Below are positions 43,212-52,592 of a DNA stretch of 64,000 bases, one piece after another; the first letter of the stretch is position 1, and each line of letters opens with the position of its first letter. Origin of the DNA: an uncultured Pelagimonas sp. (GTDB lineage Bacteria; Pseudomonadota; Alphaproteobacteria; Rhodobacterales; Rhodobacteraceae); contig NZ_CANMKO010000001.1 in the NCBI RefSeq assembly GCF_947498515.1, forward strand, positions 248,001 to 312,000, written 5' to 3'. The notes below the pieces were generated by a model. That model was not told the DNA's origin, searched no databases, and was given only the letters and a program-made list of their open reading frames with translations. The translations under genes were made by a program, and so were the position numbers.

Positions 43212-44413
43212 CAGTGCTCTCCTGTGTGATCAAGATGAGCGCATATCTCAGACAAGACGGCATCGACAAGGGCCGCGCCAGATGACACCAGATCCCAACC
43301 GGCATGGGCCATAACGGCGGCTTGATCAGGGGCCACCAGATGCGACACAGCCGCCGCAAGACTATCGGCGTCGCGCACAATCCGCGCCGCGCCGGCATCA
43401 ACCAGACGCGAATAGGCGTCGACATGTTTGCCAACATTGGGGCCATACAAGATCGCAGCCCCCAAGGCGGCGGCCAAATACGGGTCTTGCCCGCCGTGCC
43501 CATTGGCCAAGGACCCGCCCAGAAATACCAAGGGGGCGAGGCGATACCAAAGGCCCAGCTCTTCAGGGCCTTCGGCTATCAAAACCTGTGTATGTTCATC
43601 TGGGGTTTCGCCCTGATCCCACTGACACACCCGCAATTGCAGGGCTTCGGCCTCGGTGATCATCCGCGGGGCGTCGCCTTCATTGGCGGGCACGAGAATG
43701 AGCAACAACCGATGTGCAAGGCGGGATGAGATGCGGTGGGCGCGCAAAACATCGCTCGCCTCGTCCCCGTTTAGGTGAGCCGCGAGCCAGACGGGACGCC
43801 CAGACAACAGGCCTGCCAATTTTTCGTGCTGTTGGTCATCACAAGTGGGGGGCGGATCATTGTCGATCAACGGCCCCTTTTTGCGCAGCTGAGAACGATC
43901 AATACCAAGACGGCGCAAGCGTCGATTTGCGTCGGAGTTCACGGTGTAAAAACTATCAAATAGGGCCAAGGTGGCTGGGCTTGGGTCGGGCATCCAACGT
44001 GGGGCAGGGGTTTGCCACAACCGATCCTGAGCATCGAGCGCAATGAGATGCGCGTTATGTTGTTCCAAGGCGTCTAACAAAGCAGGCCTAAGCGTTCGTC
44101 CGGCCCAAAGCACCACATCAGGCCGCAGCCGTTTGGCAAAGGCGTCGCATTCCGGAACCGTCTCAGCAGGGAGCGGAACCGGTACCAAATCGGCGCGCTC
44201 GGGCATCCGACCGGACACTAAAACCGTGATCTCAGGTCTTAATCCACGCAAGCGCGCGCAAAGGCTTGCCAGCGCGCGGCCCTGTTCGTGGGTCTCGGCA
44301 TAGGCCCAAACAACCGGACCGTCGGGACGGCCGGGCAGGGGGGCGGTTTTGGGTGTTGCGCCGCCGCGCGCATAGGCCAAATAGGCGGCAAGCGATAACG
44401 CGCGGCGCGACAC
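43211..44413 (-). CDS. waaA: 3-deoxy-D-manno-octulosonic acid (Kdo) transferase
   Basis: The 400-residue glycosyltransferase family 30 enzyme adds Kdo to lipid IVA. It has the N-terminal Rossmann domain ([20 protein letters not shown]), [15 protein letters not shown], the C-terminal domain with [40 protein letters not shown] and [21 protein letters not shown], the donor-binding segments. It is somewhat shorter than the usual 420-430 residues and lacks an obvious transmembrane anchor, as in other roseobacters. The operon with lpxK supports the call. Confidence 0.9.
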   Translation of the reverse strand: MSRRALSLAAYLAYARGGATPKTAPLPGRPDGPVVWAYAETHEQGRALASLCARLRGLRPEITVLVSGRMPERADLVPVPLPAETVPECDAFAKRLRPDVVLWAGRTLRPALLDALEQHNAHLIALDAQDRLWQTPAPRWMPDPSPATLALFDSFYTVNSDANRRLRRLGIDRSQLRKKGPLIDNDPPPTCDDQQHEKLAGLLSGRPVWLAAHLNGDEASDVLRAHRISSRLAHRLLLILVPANEGDAPRMITEAEALQLRVCQWDQGETPDEHTQVLIAEGPEELGLWYRLAPLVFLGGSLANGHGGQDPYLAAALGAAILYGPNVGKHVDAYSRLVDAGAARIVRDADSLAAAVSHLVAPDQAAVMAHAGWDLVSSGAALVDAVLSEICAHLDHTGEH

Positions 44414-44418
44414 AGGGC

Positions 44419-44658
44419 TTAACCCAGTTCCTCAGTGGAGGATGCAGATTGTTCTTCGTCCCGCAGGCGGTGCAGATGTGCAATGAAATAACGCATATGG
44501 GCATTGTCGACCGTGCGCTGAGCGGCGGCTTTCCAGGCGTTAAAGGCCGCTTCATAATTTGGGAAAATGCCGACAATGTCGATCTCGTCGATGTTGCGGA
44601 AAACGGTGGTCGACGGGTCGGTCAATTCGCCGCCAAAAACAAGGTGGAGCCGTTGCAT
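44419..44658 (-). CDS. DUF4170 domain protein
   Basis: A 79-residue protein (MQRLHLVFGGELTDPSTTVF) with NIDEIDIVGIFPNYEAAFNAWKAAAQRTVDNAHMRYFIAHLHRL, matching DUF4170, a small alphaproteobacterial protein encoded directly upstream of waaA. Its conserved location implies a role in Kdo/lipid A assembly, but this is not demonstrated. It ends five bases before the waaA ATG. Confidence 0.88.
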   Translation of the reverse strand: MQRLHLVFGGELTDPSTTVFRNIDEIDIVGIFPNYEAAFNAWKAAAQRTVDNAHMRYFIAHLHRLRDEEQSASSTEELG

Positions 44659-44865
44659 GGAAATCCTTCCGGGCTGTTGGGTCGGTTCCGGTTTCGGGCC
44701 GGAGTCTGTGCGGGTGTTCGCGGTTGCAGCAAGCCTAGAGGATGCACCGTCAGGGTCAAGCCGAAGGCGGGTGCGTTACTCACGAGCGCCACCTCTAGGG
44801 GAATGCCCGATTCTGCCTTAAGGTCAGTAAATATTTGCGGGACGTATTTGCATGAGGACTTTTTG

Positions 44866-45621
44866 ATGAGACTGCCTATCTGGGCTTTGCCGGCGTTGCT
44901 TTGCGCCTGTGGCCATGTGGATCAAACCAAAGTTGCCCCCGGTGAATTTGAGGGGCAGGCGGTGGTTGTCTGGGTCGGATCGGGTGCCAATAGCGGCTAT
45001 GGCGACGGGAGTTTCATCTATGTGCCCATTCCGGGCGCCGAACTAAGCTTTGTCCGCAACCCCAAAGCCAACCCATCGCCGGGCACCGAAGTCATCACGC
45101 CAGAGGCGTTTTATACCGATGGCGGCTCGGTTCCACGCGGGGCGCAAAACCTTCCGGGGTTCAACGCATGGGCCTATGGTCCGGCCTATGTCATCCACGA
45201 TTGGGCCTTTGTGGCGCGCAAATGCCTAAACGACGAAGGCAGCGTGCCGGATGATTTGATCACCGAGGAAATGCGCAACATCCGCAACATGACCTTTGTC
45301 GAAAGTGCCTATTTGATGGCGGAAACCATTGAGACGCTGGCGCTGGAACATGGCTCTGATGATGTGTCCAAGCGGGTTGTGCCGTCTTTCACCGCCGGGG
45401 CGGTGACCCATGCGCTTTGGCAAAAGAAAGGGGTTTGTGAGGATCAACACCTAAGCCCCGAACATCGTGAGATTGTTGATCAGATTCAGGCCGAGCGCAG
45501 CACCATCGCCCCCGAGGCTTTGGTTTTGGCACCGCGCGGACGTGCCTTGCCAACGGTGGCTCCAAGCGTGGCGGCACCATTGCCCTATACTGTGATTAGC
45601 GTGATTGCGCCCGGCGGGTAG
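44866..45621 (+). CDS. DUF1353 lipoprotein
   Basis: A 251-residue protein beginning MRLPIWALPALLCACGHVDQ. A lipobox L-C-A-C places the lipidated cysteine at residue 15. The DUF1353 domain includes TDGGSVPRGAQ, AYGPAYVIHDWAF and a downstream helical region. DUF1353 is also found in phage proteins, where it is linked to cell-wall hydrolysis, but no activity is proven. The C-terminal 50 residues are low in complexity. GAGG lies 10-14 bases upstream of ATG 44866. It sits on the plus strand between minus-strand genes. Confidence 0.78.
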   Translation: MRLPIWALPALLCACGHVDQTKVAPGEFEGQAVVVWVGSGANSGYGDGSFIYVPIPGAELSFVRNPKANPSPGTEVITPEAFYTDGGSVPRGAQNLPGFNAWAYGPAYVIHDWAFVARKCLNDEGSVPDDLITEEMRNIRNMTFVESAYLMAETIETLALEHGSDDVSKRVVPSFTAGAVTHALWQKKGVCEDQHLSPEHREIVDQIQAERSTIAPEALVLAPRGRALPTVAPSVAAPLPYTVISVIAPGG

Positions 45622-45623
45622 GC

Positions 45624-46472
45624 TTAGAAATCCAAGCCCAGATCAAGGGTTCGGGCGGAATGGGTCAGCGCGCCAGATGAAATGTAATCAACGCCGGTTG
45701 CAGCGATCGAGGCAATGCGATCAAGGGTGACATTGCCGCTTGCCTCGGTCGTCATGCGGCCACCGACCATGGCCACAGCCTCGCGCAGCATGTCGTTATC
45801 CATGTTGTCCAACAACACAACCGACGCGCCGCCAACCTCAAGAACCTCGGCCAGTTGCTCCAACGTGTCGACCTCAATCTCCACCGCCATCATGTGGCTG
45901 GCATGGGCTTTGGTGGCCTCAAGAACCGCACGCACGCCCCCAGCGGCGGCAATGTGGTTGTCCTTGATCAGAATCGCATCCGAGAGCGAATAGCGGTGAT
46001 TAAACCCACCACCATGCAGCACCGCCAGCTTTTCAACCAAACGCAGGCCCGGCGTGGTTTTGCGGGTGCAGGTGATGCGGGCGTCGGTGCCCGTGGCCCG
46101 TTCAACAAACCCGGCGGTTTTGGTGGCGATCCCGGTCAGACGCCCAGCAAAATTCAACGCCACCCGTTCGCCCGAGAGGATCGAGGCGGCAGAGCCTTTG
46201 ATCGTCATCAAAGTATCGCCCTTTTTGCAGGGTTGACCGTCGCCAATATGGGTGACGATCTGCAAATCCGGATCAACCAACCGAAAGGCAATTGCCGCCA
46301 CTTGCATGCCCGAAACAACACCGTCTTCGCGGGCATTCAAACGGGCATCATAACGCGTGTCCGCCGGGATCACGGCGCGGGTGGTCACGTCGCCATAGCT
46401 GCCGAGATCTTCCATAAGGGCATTGCGGATCATTGGTTCTAGAACCAGATCGGGAACGGTGGCAAAGCTCAT
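45624..46472 (-). CDS. nadC: Nicotinate-nucleotide diphosphorylase (quinolinate phosphoribosyltransferase)
   Basis: A 282-residue enzyme that converts quinolinate and PRPP to nicotinate mononucleotide. It shows MEDLGSYGDVTTRAVIP, the substrate-binding TCTRKTTPGLRLVEKLAVLHGGGFNHR in parts (CTRKTTPGLR, HGGGFNHRYSLSDAILIKDNH), and MAVEIEVDTLEQ. All active-site residues look intact. The nadC start overlaps the nadB stop by four bases, completing a nadA-nadB-nadC operon for de novo NAD synthesis from aspartate. Confidence 0.95.
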   Translation of the reverse strand: MSFATVPDLVLEPMIRNALMEDLGSYGDVTTRAVIPADTRYDARLNAREDGVVSGMQVAAIAFRLVDPDLQIVTHIGDGQPCKKGDTLMTIKGSAASILSGERVALNFAGRLTGIATKTAGFVERATGTDARITCTRKTTPGLRLVEKLAVLHGGGFNHRYSLSDAILIKDNHIAAAGGVRAVLEATKAHASHMMAVEIEVDTLEQLAEVLEVGGASVVLLDNMDNDMLREAVAMVGGRMTTEASGNVTLDRIASIAATGVDYISSGALTHSARTLDLGLDF

Positions 46473-48034
46473 GTCATGTCCTTTGATACCTGCGCTCGAA
46501 GGGCGAGTGCCTGAGATAGATAAACCTGTGATCGTTGGCCCGGCCCCGGTTTTGGCTCGGGGAAATCGTCGCGCTCATGGGCGCCGCGGCTTTCTTCACG
46601 GGTTAGCGCACCGGCGGCGATCAAGGTGGCAGTGGCGCACATATTTAAGAACGACGGGCTGTTGCCATGGGCGTTTTCCAACCTGTCAATCACACGTAGC
46701 GCCTCGCGAAGCCCGGTCGCGTTGCGCACCACGCCCACATGTGAGGTCATGGTCTCGCGCAATGTGGCTACGGCTTCGGGATTAGGGGCCATTCCGCCCT
46801 TTTCAAAGGTGATCGAGACCGGATCGGCCGAGGTGTTCGCCACCGTATCGGCGATGCCTTCGGCACAAATGCGGGCGTAAACCAAGGCCTCAAGCAACCC
46901 GTTTGACGCCAAACGGTTCGCGCCGTGCAACCCGGTTGATGACGCCTCGCCACAGACCCAAAGCCCGTCCAACGTCGCGCGGCCCTGCATGTCGGTGGCA
47001 ATGCCGCCCATGTGGTAATGCGCGGCGGCGGCCACCGGGATCGGGTCAATCGCCGGGTCAATGCCATTGCGGGCGCAGGCCTCGGCCACGGCTGGAAATT
47101 GGTCTTTGATCGCTTCGCCAAGCACCTCGCGGGTGTCGAGCATCGGGCGATTTCCCATCTGGCTTTGGGCAAAAATTCCACGGGCGACGACGTCGCGCGG
47201 GGCCAGTTCGGCGTCGGGATGCAGGGCTTGCATAAACCGCTCGCCGTTTTTGTTGATCAAAACCGCGCCTTCACCGCGCAGGGCTTCGGTCGCCAAGGGG
47301 GCCGGGTCTTCGCCGACATCCATCGCCGTGGGGTGGAACTGTACAAATTCCGCGTCCGAAATCAACGCCCCGGCGCGGGCCGCCATGCCAATCACCTGAC
47401 CGCGAATGCGCGGTGGGTTGGTTGTCAGCGCGAACAATCCGCCCGAGCCACCACCGGCCAGCAAGACCGCCGCACCACGAAGCATCACAGGTTTGGATCG
47501 CGTCGATGACGCGTCTTGAATGGCCACACCGGTGACCCGGTCGCCGTCTGTTTCAAGGTCGACCGCCATAGTGCCTTCGAGCACTTGGATAGACGGTGTT
47601 TTACGCACTTGGTCAATCAAAGCGGCCATGATTTCGGCCCCGGCCTGATCGCCTTTGACCCGCACCACGCGGGCAAAACTATGCGCCGCCTCGCGCGATA
47701 GAACATAGCCGCCGTCCTTGGTGCGATCAAAGGGCGTGCCAAGCGTGGTCAGATCCAGAATGTAATCGCGGGCCTCGCGGGTCACCAGATCGGCCACCAA
47801 AGGGTCAACCGTTCCGGCCCCGGCGTTAACCGTGTCGCGCGCATGGTTGTCGGGGCTGTCCGAGGCATCCATTGCCGCCGCCACGCCGCCCTGCGCCCAG
47901 GCCGAGCTTGCGCCTTCGCCCAACGTCTCGGGCGAGATCATCACCACCGGGCGCGGGGCGAGTTTCAGCGCCGCATAAAGCGCGCCAAGCCCTGCGCCAA
48001 TGATGACGATCCGGTCGGTCGAGATGGTTTTCAT
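46469..48034 (-). CDS. nadB: L-aspartate oxidase
   Basis: The 521-residue flavoprotein starts at ATG 48034 (MKTISTDRIVIIGAGLGALYAALKL), giving the FAD-binding GxGxxG at the N-terminus. It has the fumarate-reductase-like elements AWAQGGVAAAMDASDSPDNH, GGGSGGLF, QFHPTAMD, ITHYHMGG-like AAAHYHMGGIATD, and GEASSTGLHGANRLASNGLLEAL. It oxidises aspartate to iminoaspartate, the substrate of NadA encoded directly upstream. The open frame extends 36 bases upstream without a ribosome-binding site. Confidence 0.95.
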   Translation of the reverse strand: MKTISTDRIVIIGAGLGALYAALKLAPRPVVMISPETLGEGASSAWAQGGVAAAMDASDSPDNHARDTVNAGAGTVDPLVADLVTREARDYILDLTTLGTPFDRTKDGGYVLSREAAHSFARVVRVKGDQAGAEIMAALIDQVRKTPSIQVLEGTMAVDLETDGDRVTGVAIQDASSTRSKPVMLRGAAVLLAGGGSGGLFALTTNPPRIRGQVIGMAARAGALISDAEFVQFHPTAMDVGEDPAPLATEALRGEGAVLINKNGERFMQALHPDAELAPRDVVARGIFAQSQMGNRPMLDTREVLGEAIKDQFPAVAEACARNGIDPAIDPIPVAAAAHYHMGGIATDMQGRATLDGLWVCGEASSTGLHGANRLASNGLLEALVYARICAEGIADTVANTSADPVSITFEKGGMAPNPEAVATLRETMTSHVGVVRNATGLREALRVIDRLENAHGNSPSFLNMCATATLIAAGALTREESRGAHERDDFPEPKPGPGQRSQVYLSQALALRAQVSKDMT

Positions 48035-48041
48035 GACGTGC

Positions 48042-49121
48042 TTAAAGGCCCAGTTTGCGCGACAAATCAATCATGCGCTGAACGCTAAGCCGGGCTTTGT
48101 CAGCCACCTGTGCGTCGACTTCGACCTGATTTTCCATTGTGTGCAGCACCCAAAGCACCTTTTCCAAGGTGATTTTCTTCATATAGGGGCACATGTTGCA
48201 AGGGCCGACAAAATCCACCTCAGGAAGTTCATCGGCAATGTTTGACGCCATCGAACATTCGGTGATCAGCATGGCTTTTTCAGGCTTTTCCTCATGCACG
48301 TATTTCAAAATACCGCTGGTCGAGCCGCTGAAATCGGCCTCGGCCACCACATCGGGTGGGCATTCTGGGTGCGCAATCAGCCGCGTGCCGGGGTTCCACT
48401 CGCGGAAATCCCGAAGGTCTTTGGCGGTGTATTGTTCATGCACAATGCAAGAACCCGGCCAATACACCACGTTCTTAAAACTCTCGTTTGCGACGTTCTG
48501 GGCCAGATATTGGTCCGGCGTCATGATAACCGTGTCGCTTTCCATCGCGTTGACGATCTGCACGGCGTTTGAGCTTGTGCAGCAGATGTCAGAGGCGGCT
48601 TTAACCTCGGCGGTGGTGTTCACATAGGACACCACCGGCGCGCCGGGGTATTTGGCGCGCATCTCTTCGATACCTTCGGCCGTGATGCTTTCGGCCAGCG
48701 AACAACCTGCCTGCATATCCGGCATGAGCACGGTTTTGGACGGGCTGAGGATTTTGGAGGTTTCGGCCATGAAATGCACACCGGCCTGCACAATCACATC
48801 GGCTTCGACGTCTTGGGCTTTCATTGCCAATTGCAGGCTGTCGCCAACAAAATCGGACACGCCGTGAAAGATTTCGGGCGTCATATAGTTGTGGCCCAAG
48901 ATCACCGCGTTGCTCTCTTTCTTGAGCGCATTGATGGCTTTGACATAGGGGGCATAGATGGCCCAGTCGGGGGGGGCCACAACCCGGTCCATACGTGCAT
49001 AAATGTCCTGCATCGACGCCGCCAATTCGGGCGACGGAGTCAGGTCATAATGCTCTGAAAGGGTGGTGCGAACATGCGTAAGATCTAGCAACGGCTGGTC
49101 TCCGAGTGTTGGATTGCGCAT
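48042..49121 (-). CDS. nadA: Quinolinate synthase
   Basis: A 359-residue [4Fe-4S] enzyme that condenses iminoaspartate with dihydroxyacetone phosphate. The segments AVILGHNYMTPEIFHGVSDFVGDSLQLA, MPDMQAGCSLAESI, YVNTTAEVKAASDICCTSSNAV, and GPCNMCPYMK contain the cluster cysteines and substrate ligands. It is the first gene of nadABC. The client-carrier relation with the NifU-like protein is a plausible inference only. Confidence 0.95.
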   Translation of the reverse strand: MRNPTLGDQPLLDLTHVRTTLSEHYDLTPSPELAASMQDIYARMDRVVAPPDWAIYAPYVKAINALKKESNAVILGHNYMTPEIFHGVSDFVGDSLQLAMKAQDVEADVIVQAGVHFMAETSKILSPSKTVLMPDMQAGCSLAESITAEGIEEMRAKYPGAPVVSYVNTTAEVKAASDICCTSSNAVQIVNAMESDTVIMTPDQYLAQNVANESFKNVVYWPGSCIVHEQYTAKDLRDFREWNPGTRLIAHPECPPDVVAEADFSGSTSGILKYVHEEKPEKAMLITECSMASNIADELPEVDFVGPCNMCPYMKKITLEKVLWVLHTMENQVEVDAQVADKARLSVQRMIDLSRKLGL

Positions 49122-49217
49122 CTGTTACAGAGTTATGACAGGAAATCCCACCCCCTGCGCCATGTCGCGGGGAAACTTGGTGCGATATGACGCAAAACCG
49201 TGAAAAACCCGCGTTTT

Positions 49218-49991
49218 TCAGACCAAACGGTCAAGAAATGCCGCGTGTAATGTGGGGTTTGCGCCCAAAACACCGTCGGTTTGCGGTACTGGATTGTTGA
49301 ATTTCAACGCCGCACCGCGACGGTCTGTGACGCGTGCGCCCGCTTCGGACATAATAAGCGCCCCGGCGGCGATGTCCCATTCCCAACTTGGTCGAAAGGT
49401 AAACATGGCATCAAAACGTCCCTCGGCCACTAGGCTAAGCCGATAGGCCAAAGATGGGCGGTGGTGGCGGGTCAGATCGGGAATGCCGTTTGGCCAAAAC
49501 CGCGCCTCAAGGCTTGGCTTGGTGGCCAAGACGTTTGACCCATCAGGGGCCTGCGTCCGGCTCACCCCAATCGGGGTGCTGTTGAGCCGCGCGCCTTGAC
49601 CCAAAGAGGCACTATAAAGCCGCTCAAGCATCGGTAAATAGACCACGGCCGCCACGGGGATGCCTTCCTCGACAATTGCCAGCGAATGCGACCATGTGCG
49701 TCCGCCTTCGATGAACGAGCGGGTGCCATCAATCGGATCAACAATGATCACCCGCTTTTTGGCCTGTCGGGCGCTGTCATCGGGGCTTTCTTCTGAGAGC
49801 CAACCGTAGTCGGGGCGCGCGTTGCGCAAACGATCCTCAAGCAAGCGGTTGACCGCCAAATCGGCATCGGTGACCGGCCCGGCATTGTCTTCTTTGTGCT
49901 GAATGTCCAACTCACCGCCGACAAAACTCCGGGCCAGTTCCCCGGCCTCGCGGGCGGTTTCGGTCAATAAGGTTAGGTCACTCGCCGGCAA
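49218..49991 (-). CDS. cysQ: 3'(2'),5'-bisphosphate nucleotidase / inositol monophosphatase family (CysQ-like)
   Basis: A 257-residue Mg2+-dependent phosphatase with the metal-binding motifs EDNAGPVTDADLAVN, LSEESPDDSAR, VDPIDGTRSFIEGG and WDIAAGALIMSEAGARV. These are all present and in the normal order. In alphaproteobacteria this gene typically lies between pmbA and DUF4170-waaA-lpxK and is annotated CysQ; it may hydrolyse 3'-phosphoadenosine 5'-phosphate. The start overlaps the pmbA stop by 14 bases. Confidence 0.88.
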   Translation of the reverse strand: MPASDLTLLTETAREAGELARSFVGGELDIQHKEDNAGPVTDADLAVNRLLEDRLRNARPDYGWLSEESPDDSARQAKKRVIIVDPIDGTRSFIEGGRTWSHSLAIVEEGIPVAAVVYLPMLERLYSASLGQGARLNSTPIGVSRTQAPDGSNVLATKPSLEARFWPNGIPDLTRHHRPSLAYRLSLVAEGRFDAMFTFRPSWEWDIAAGALIMSEAGARVTDRRGAALKFNNPVPQTDGVLGANPTLHAAFLDRLV

Positions 49992-51324
49992 GGGTCATTC
50001 CTTCGACCAAAAGTGATGGCACCACATAGGTGAGCCATGGGCGCGCGTCATTGGCCGGGATAATCGACCCCAACATGTCGCGCAGATTGCCCGCGATGGT
50101 CACACCCGACACCGGATAGGCGGGTTCGCCGTTCTCGATCCAAATGCCTGCGGCCCCGCGCGAATAATCCCCGGTGTTGGGGTTGATGGTTGATCCGATC
50201 ATCGACGTCACCAAAAGGCCGGTGCCCATTTGCGCCATCAACTCGGCCTGTGTCGCGCTGCCTTGGGTCAATTCAAGGTTCCAAGACGCCGGTGAAACCC
50301 CACCCGACACGCTGCGCGCGGCATTCCCGGTTGAGCTCAGGCCAAGCTTGCGCGCATTGGCCAAATCAAGCGTCCAACCGGTCAAGGTGCCATCGTCAAC
50401 GATCTTGCGCACTCGGGTTGGCAGACCTTCGGCATCAAAGGGGCGCGACGCGGTTTTGCGGGGCCGGTGCGGGTTTTCAACAAGGTCGATCCCCTTGGGG
50501 AGCACCTGAGTTTCCGCATGTCCAAGCAACCATGACGATCCACGCGCAATGGCGCTGCCGTTGGCGGCCCCCATGAGGTGGCCAATCAAAGACGACGAAA
50601 TCCGTTCGTCAAACAACACCGGATAGGCCCCGGTTTTGGGCTTTTGCGGGTTCATCCGTGCCAAGGCCCGGGTGGCGGCGGTTAGCCCGATCTCTTCGGG
50701 GCTGCGCAATTCCGATTGAAACACCCGGCCATCGCCGTCGTAGTCGCGTTCCATCGTAAGGCCTTCGCCCGCAATCGCAACACAGGACACCGACCGGGAT
50801 GTGCGCCGATAGGCACCTGAAAACCCGTTAGACGCCGAAATTGCCACATCGGTTGACCCATATCCGGCGGAGGCCGATTGCACCTGGGTGATCCCCGCTT
50901 GCGCCGCGGCGGTGGCTTCGGCGCGCTGGGCATCATCCTGAAGTGCCTCGGGCGCGGGTTCGGCGCTTGGATCGTGCAATTCTAGCACCTCGATGTCCCA
51001 ATCCGTGGCCAATTGCGAGGGGTCGGCGATCCCGGCATGGGGGTCTTCGGGGGCTTCTTGGGCCATGGCAACGGCGCGTTCCGCCATGGTTTGCAAGGTT
51101 TCAGGCCGGGTATCCGAGGCCGAAACGATCGCGCTACGCTGACCGACAAACACCCGCAATCCGATGTCTTGGCCTTCCGAACGCTCCGCCTGTTCCAGCT
51201 TGCCATCGCGCACGTCGATGCTAATCGAAGTGCCACTTAGGGCAATGGCATCGGCGCTATCTGCACCGGCTTTCTTGGCGGCACCCAGCAAAGCCTGAGT
51301 GAGGTCGAGAGGGGAGGCGGGCAT
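49978..51324 (-). CDS. pmbA: TldD/PmbA family metalloprotease-like protein
   Basis: A 448-residue protein of the TldE/PmbA type. ATG 51324 (MPASPLDLTQALLGAAKKAGAD) has GAGGAT upstream; an earlier TTG is less likely. Characteristic segments include DGKLEQAERSEGQDIGLRVFVG, SASNGFSGAYRRTSRSVS, and NPNTGDYSRGAAGIWIENGE. TldD-TldE complexes process peptides such as microcin B17 and CcdA; the subunit without the metal site is PmbA. No tldD gene is in this window. Confidence 0.9.
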   Translation of the reverse strand: MPASPLDLTQALLGAAKKAGADSADAIALSGTSISIDVRDGKLEQAERSEGQDIGLRVFVGQRSAIVSASDTRPETLQTMAERAVAMAQEAPEDPHAGIADPSQLATDWDIEVLELHDPSAEPAPEALQDDAQRAEATAAAQAGITQVQSASAGYGSTDVAISASNGFSGAYRRTSRSVSCVAIAGEGLTMERDYDGDGRVFQSELRSPEEIGLTAATRALARMNPQKPKTGAYPVLFDERISSSLIGHLMGAANGSAIARGSSWLLGHAETQVLPKGIDLVENPHRPRKTASRPFDAEGLPTRVRKIVDDGTLTGWTLDLANARKLGLSSTGNAARSVSGGVSPASWNLELTQGSATQAELMAQMGTGLLVTSMIGSTINPNTGDYSRGAAGIWIENGEPAYPVSGVTIAGNLRDMLGSIIPANDARPWLTYVVPSLLVEGMTLAGE

Positions 51325-51356
51325 CTGGTGATCCTCGTTCAAAAAGGGGCTGTTTG

Positions 51357-52109
51357 TTAATTGGTGGCGGGTACCGACACGCCGACAATCGGCCCCATCC
51401 GTCGCCCGGTATCGGACCGGCCAAGCTGGGGCGCATAGAGGCGCGAGACATTGCCATCCAGAAACAGCGCATTGGGTGTTTTGAGTTTGTCGCGGAAAAG
51501 CTCTGCGAATTCGTAAAAAGTGACGGCATTGTCCGAAATGACAAAAACCGCGCGTGTGCCCTTGTCCGACGTGCCAACCCCGTTGCGGATATAGCGCGAG
51601 GTGCTGGTTTTCAAAAACCTTGGATGCATCTCGCCGTCAATGACCAACATCGGCCCCGATTGCGTGGCATGTTGGCAGCCCGGTTTGCGGGCAAGATAGG
51701 CGCGGGTTTCGATCACATCGGCGCGCCCCGAACGCAGGCACAAAATTCCATTCGGCAAGAGACCAAAGTTGCCCGGACTTGCCCCGGACAAAACCCGCAT
51801 CTCTTGGTCGCCGTTTTCAAGGTAGTGGCCAACCGGGCTGCGATCTTCGTGATACATGCCCGCGTTCATCGCAAAGACCAATTGCCGCCCCAGCCCGCGC
51901 AGCTTGAGTTGGACGTTTTCAAACGACCCAAGCGGGTTGCCGTCATTGTCGTTCAAAAACAGCCGCAAGGATTCGGTGTCGGGTGACACGGAGCACACCG
52001 TGTAGCGGTTGCCCTGATGCTCCATGCGTTCGCACTCCACCGCCGCCGCCGACGTGGCGGAGGTTAGGGCAAGCGCAAGGCCCGCAAGGAAGGAACGCAA
52101 GGCGACCAT
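51357..52109 (-). CDS. Phosphodiester glycosidase family (DUF2233) secreted protein
   Basis: The 250-residue product begins MVALRSFLAGLALALTSATSAAA, a signal peptide, so it is periplasmic or secreted. It has the NAGPE-domain pattern VFAMNAGMYHEDRSPVGHYLENGDQ, DGEMHPRFLKTSTSRYIRNGVG and FLDGNVSRLYAPQLGRSDTGRRMGPIVGV. The human relative removes GlcNAc from phosphodiester-linked sugars; bacterial substrates are mostly unknown. The gene is next to rbfA with only one base between. Confidence 0.85.
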   Translation of the reverse strand: MVALRSFLAGLALALTSATSAAAVECERMEHQGNRYTVCSVSPDTESLRLFLNDNDGNPLGSFENVQLKLRGLGRQLVFAMNAGMYHEDRSPVGHYLENGDQEMRVLSGASPGNFGLLPNGILCLRSGRADVIETRAYLARKPGCQHATQSGPMLVIDGEMHPRFLKTSTSRYIRNGVGTSDKGTRAVFVISDNAVTFYEFAELFRDKLKTPNALFLDGNVSRLYAPQLGRSDTGRRMGPIVGVSVPATN

Positions 52110-52110
52110 G

Positions 52111-52506
52111 TTATTTATCCAGATCGCGGCGGACGTCTTCGTTTTCGAACAGACGCCGGGTTTCATCCATCTGATCAAAGGTATCGTCGAGACGAAAGCG
52201 CAGCTCGGGCGCGAATTTCAAACTAAGGCCATGGGTGACGGCGCGACGCAGCTCGCCTTTGTTGCGGCGTAGGATGGCGTTCATCTCATCGCCACCTTTG
52301 CCGCCAAGCGGGACTACGTAAACCGTTGCAACACGCAGGTCAGGAGACACGCGGACATCCCCAACGGTCAGGTTGAGCCTGTTGAGGTCGGGATCATGGA
52401 TTTCCCCGCGCAGCAGGGTTTCGGAGAGTTTACGCCGGATCAGTTCCGCAACGCGCAGTTGGCGTTGACGGGGGCCGGTTTGTTCTTTGGATCTGTTTTT
52501 TGCCAT
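52111..52506 (-). CDS. rbfA: Ribosome-binding factor A
   Basis: A 131-residue KH-domain protein that helps mature the 5' end of 16S rRNA. MAKNRSKEQTGPRQRQLRVAELIRRKLSETLL and DPDLNRLNLTVGDVRVSPDLRVATVYVVPLGG match the family, as does RFRLDDTFDQMDETRRLFE. ATG 52506 is selected because upstream residues are not conserved. It is divergent from dapB; the 86 bases between must hold both promoters. Confidence 0.94.
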   Translation of the reverse strand: MAKNRSKEQTGPRQRQLRVAELIRRKLSETLLRGEIHDPDLNRLNLTVGDVRVSPDLRVATVYVVPLGGKGGDEMNAILRRNKGELRRAVTHGLSLKFAPELRFRLDDTFDQMDETRRLFENEDVRRDLDK

Positions 52507-52592
52507 GTGGTCAGACTTAAGCCCATCGGCCCCCTTTGCCAAGCGGGCCAAGGCAGGTATGCAGGCGAATAACAGCGAATGGAGAAAATACG

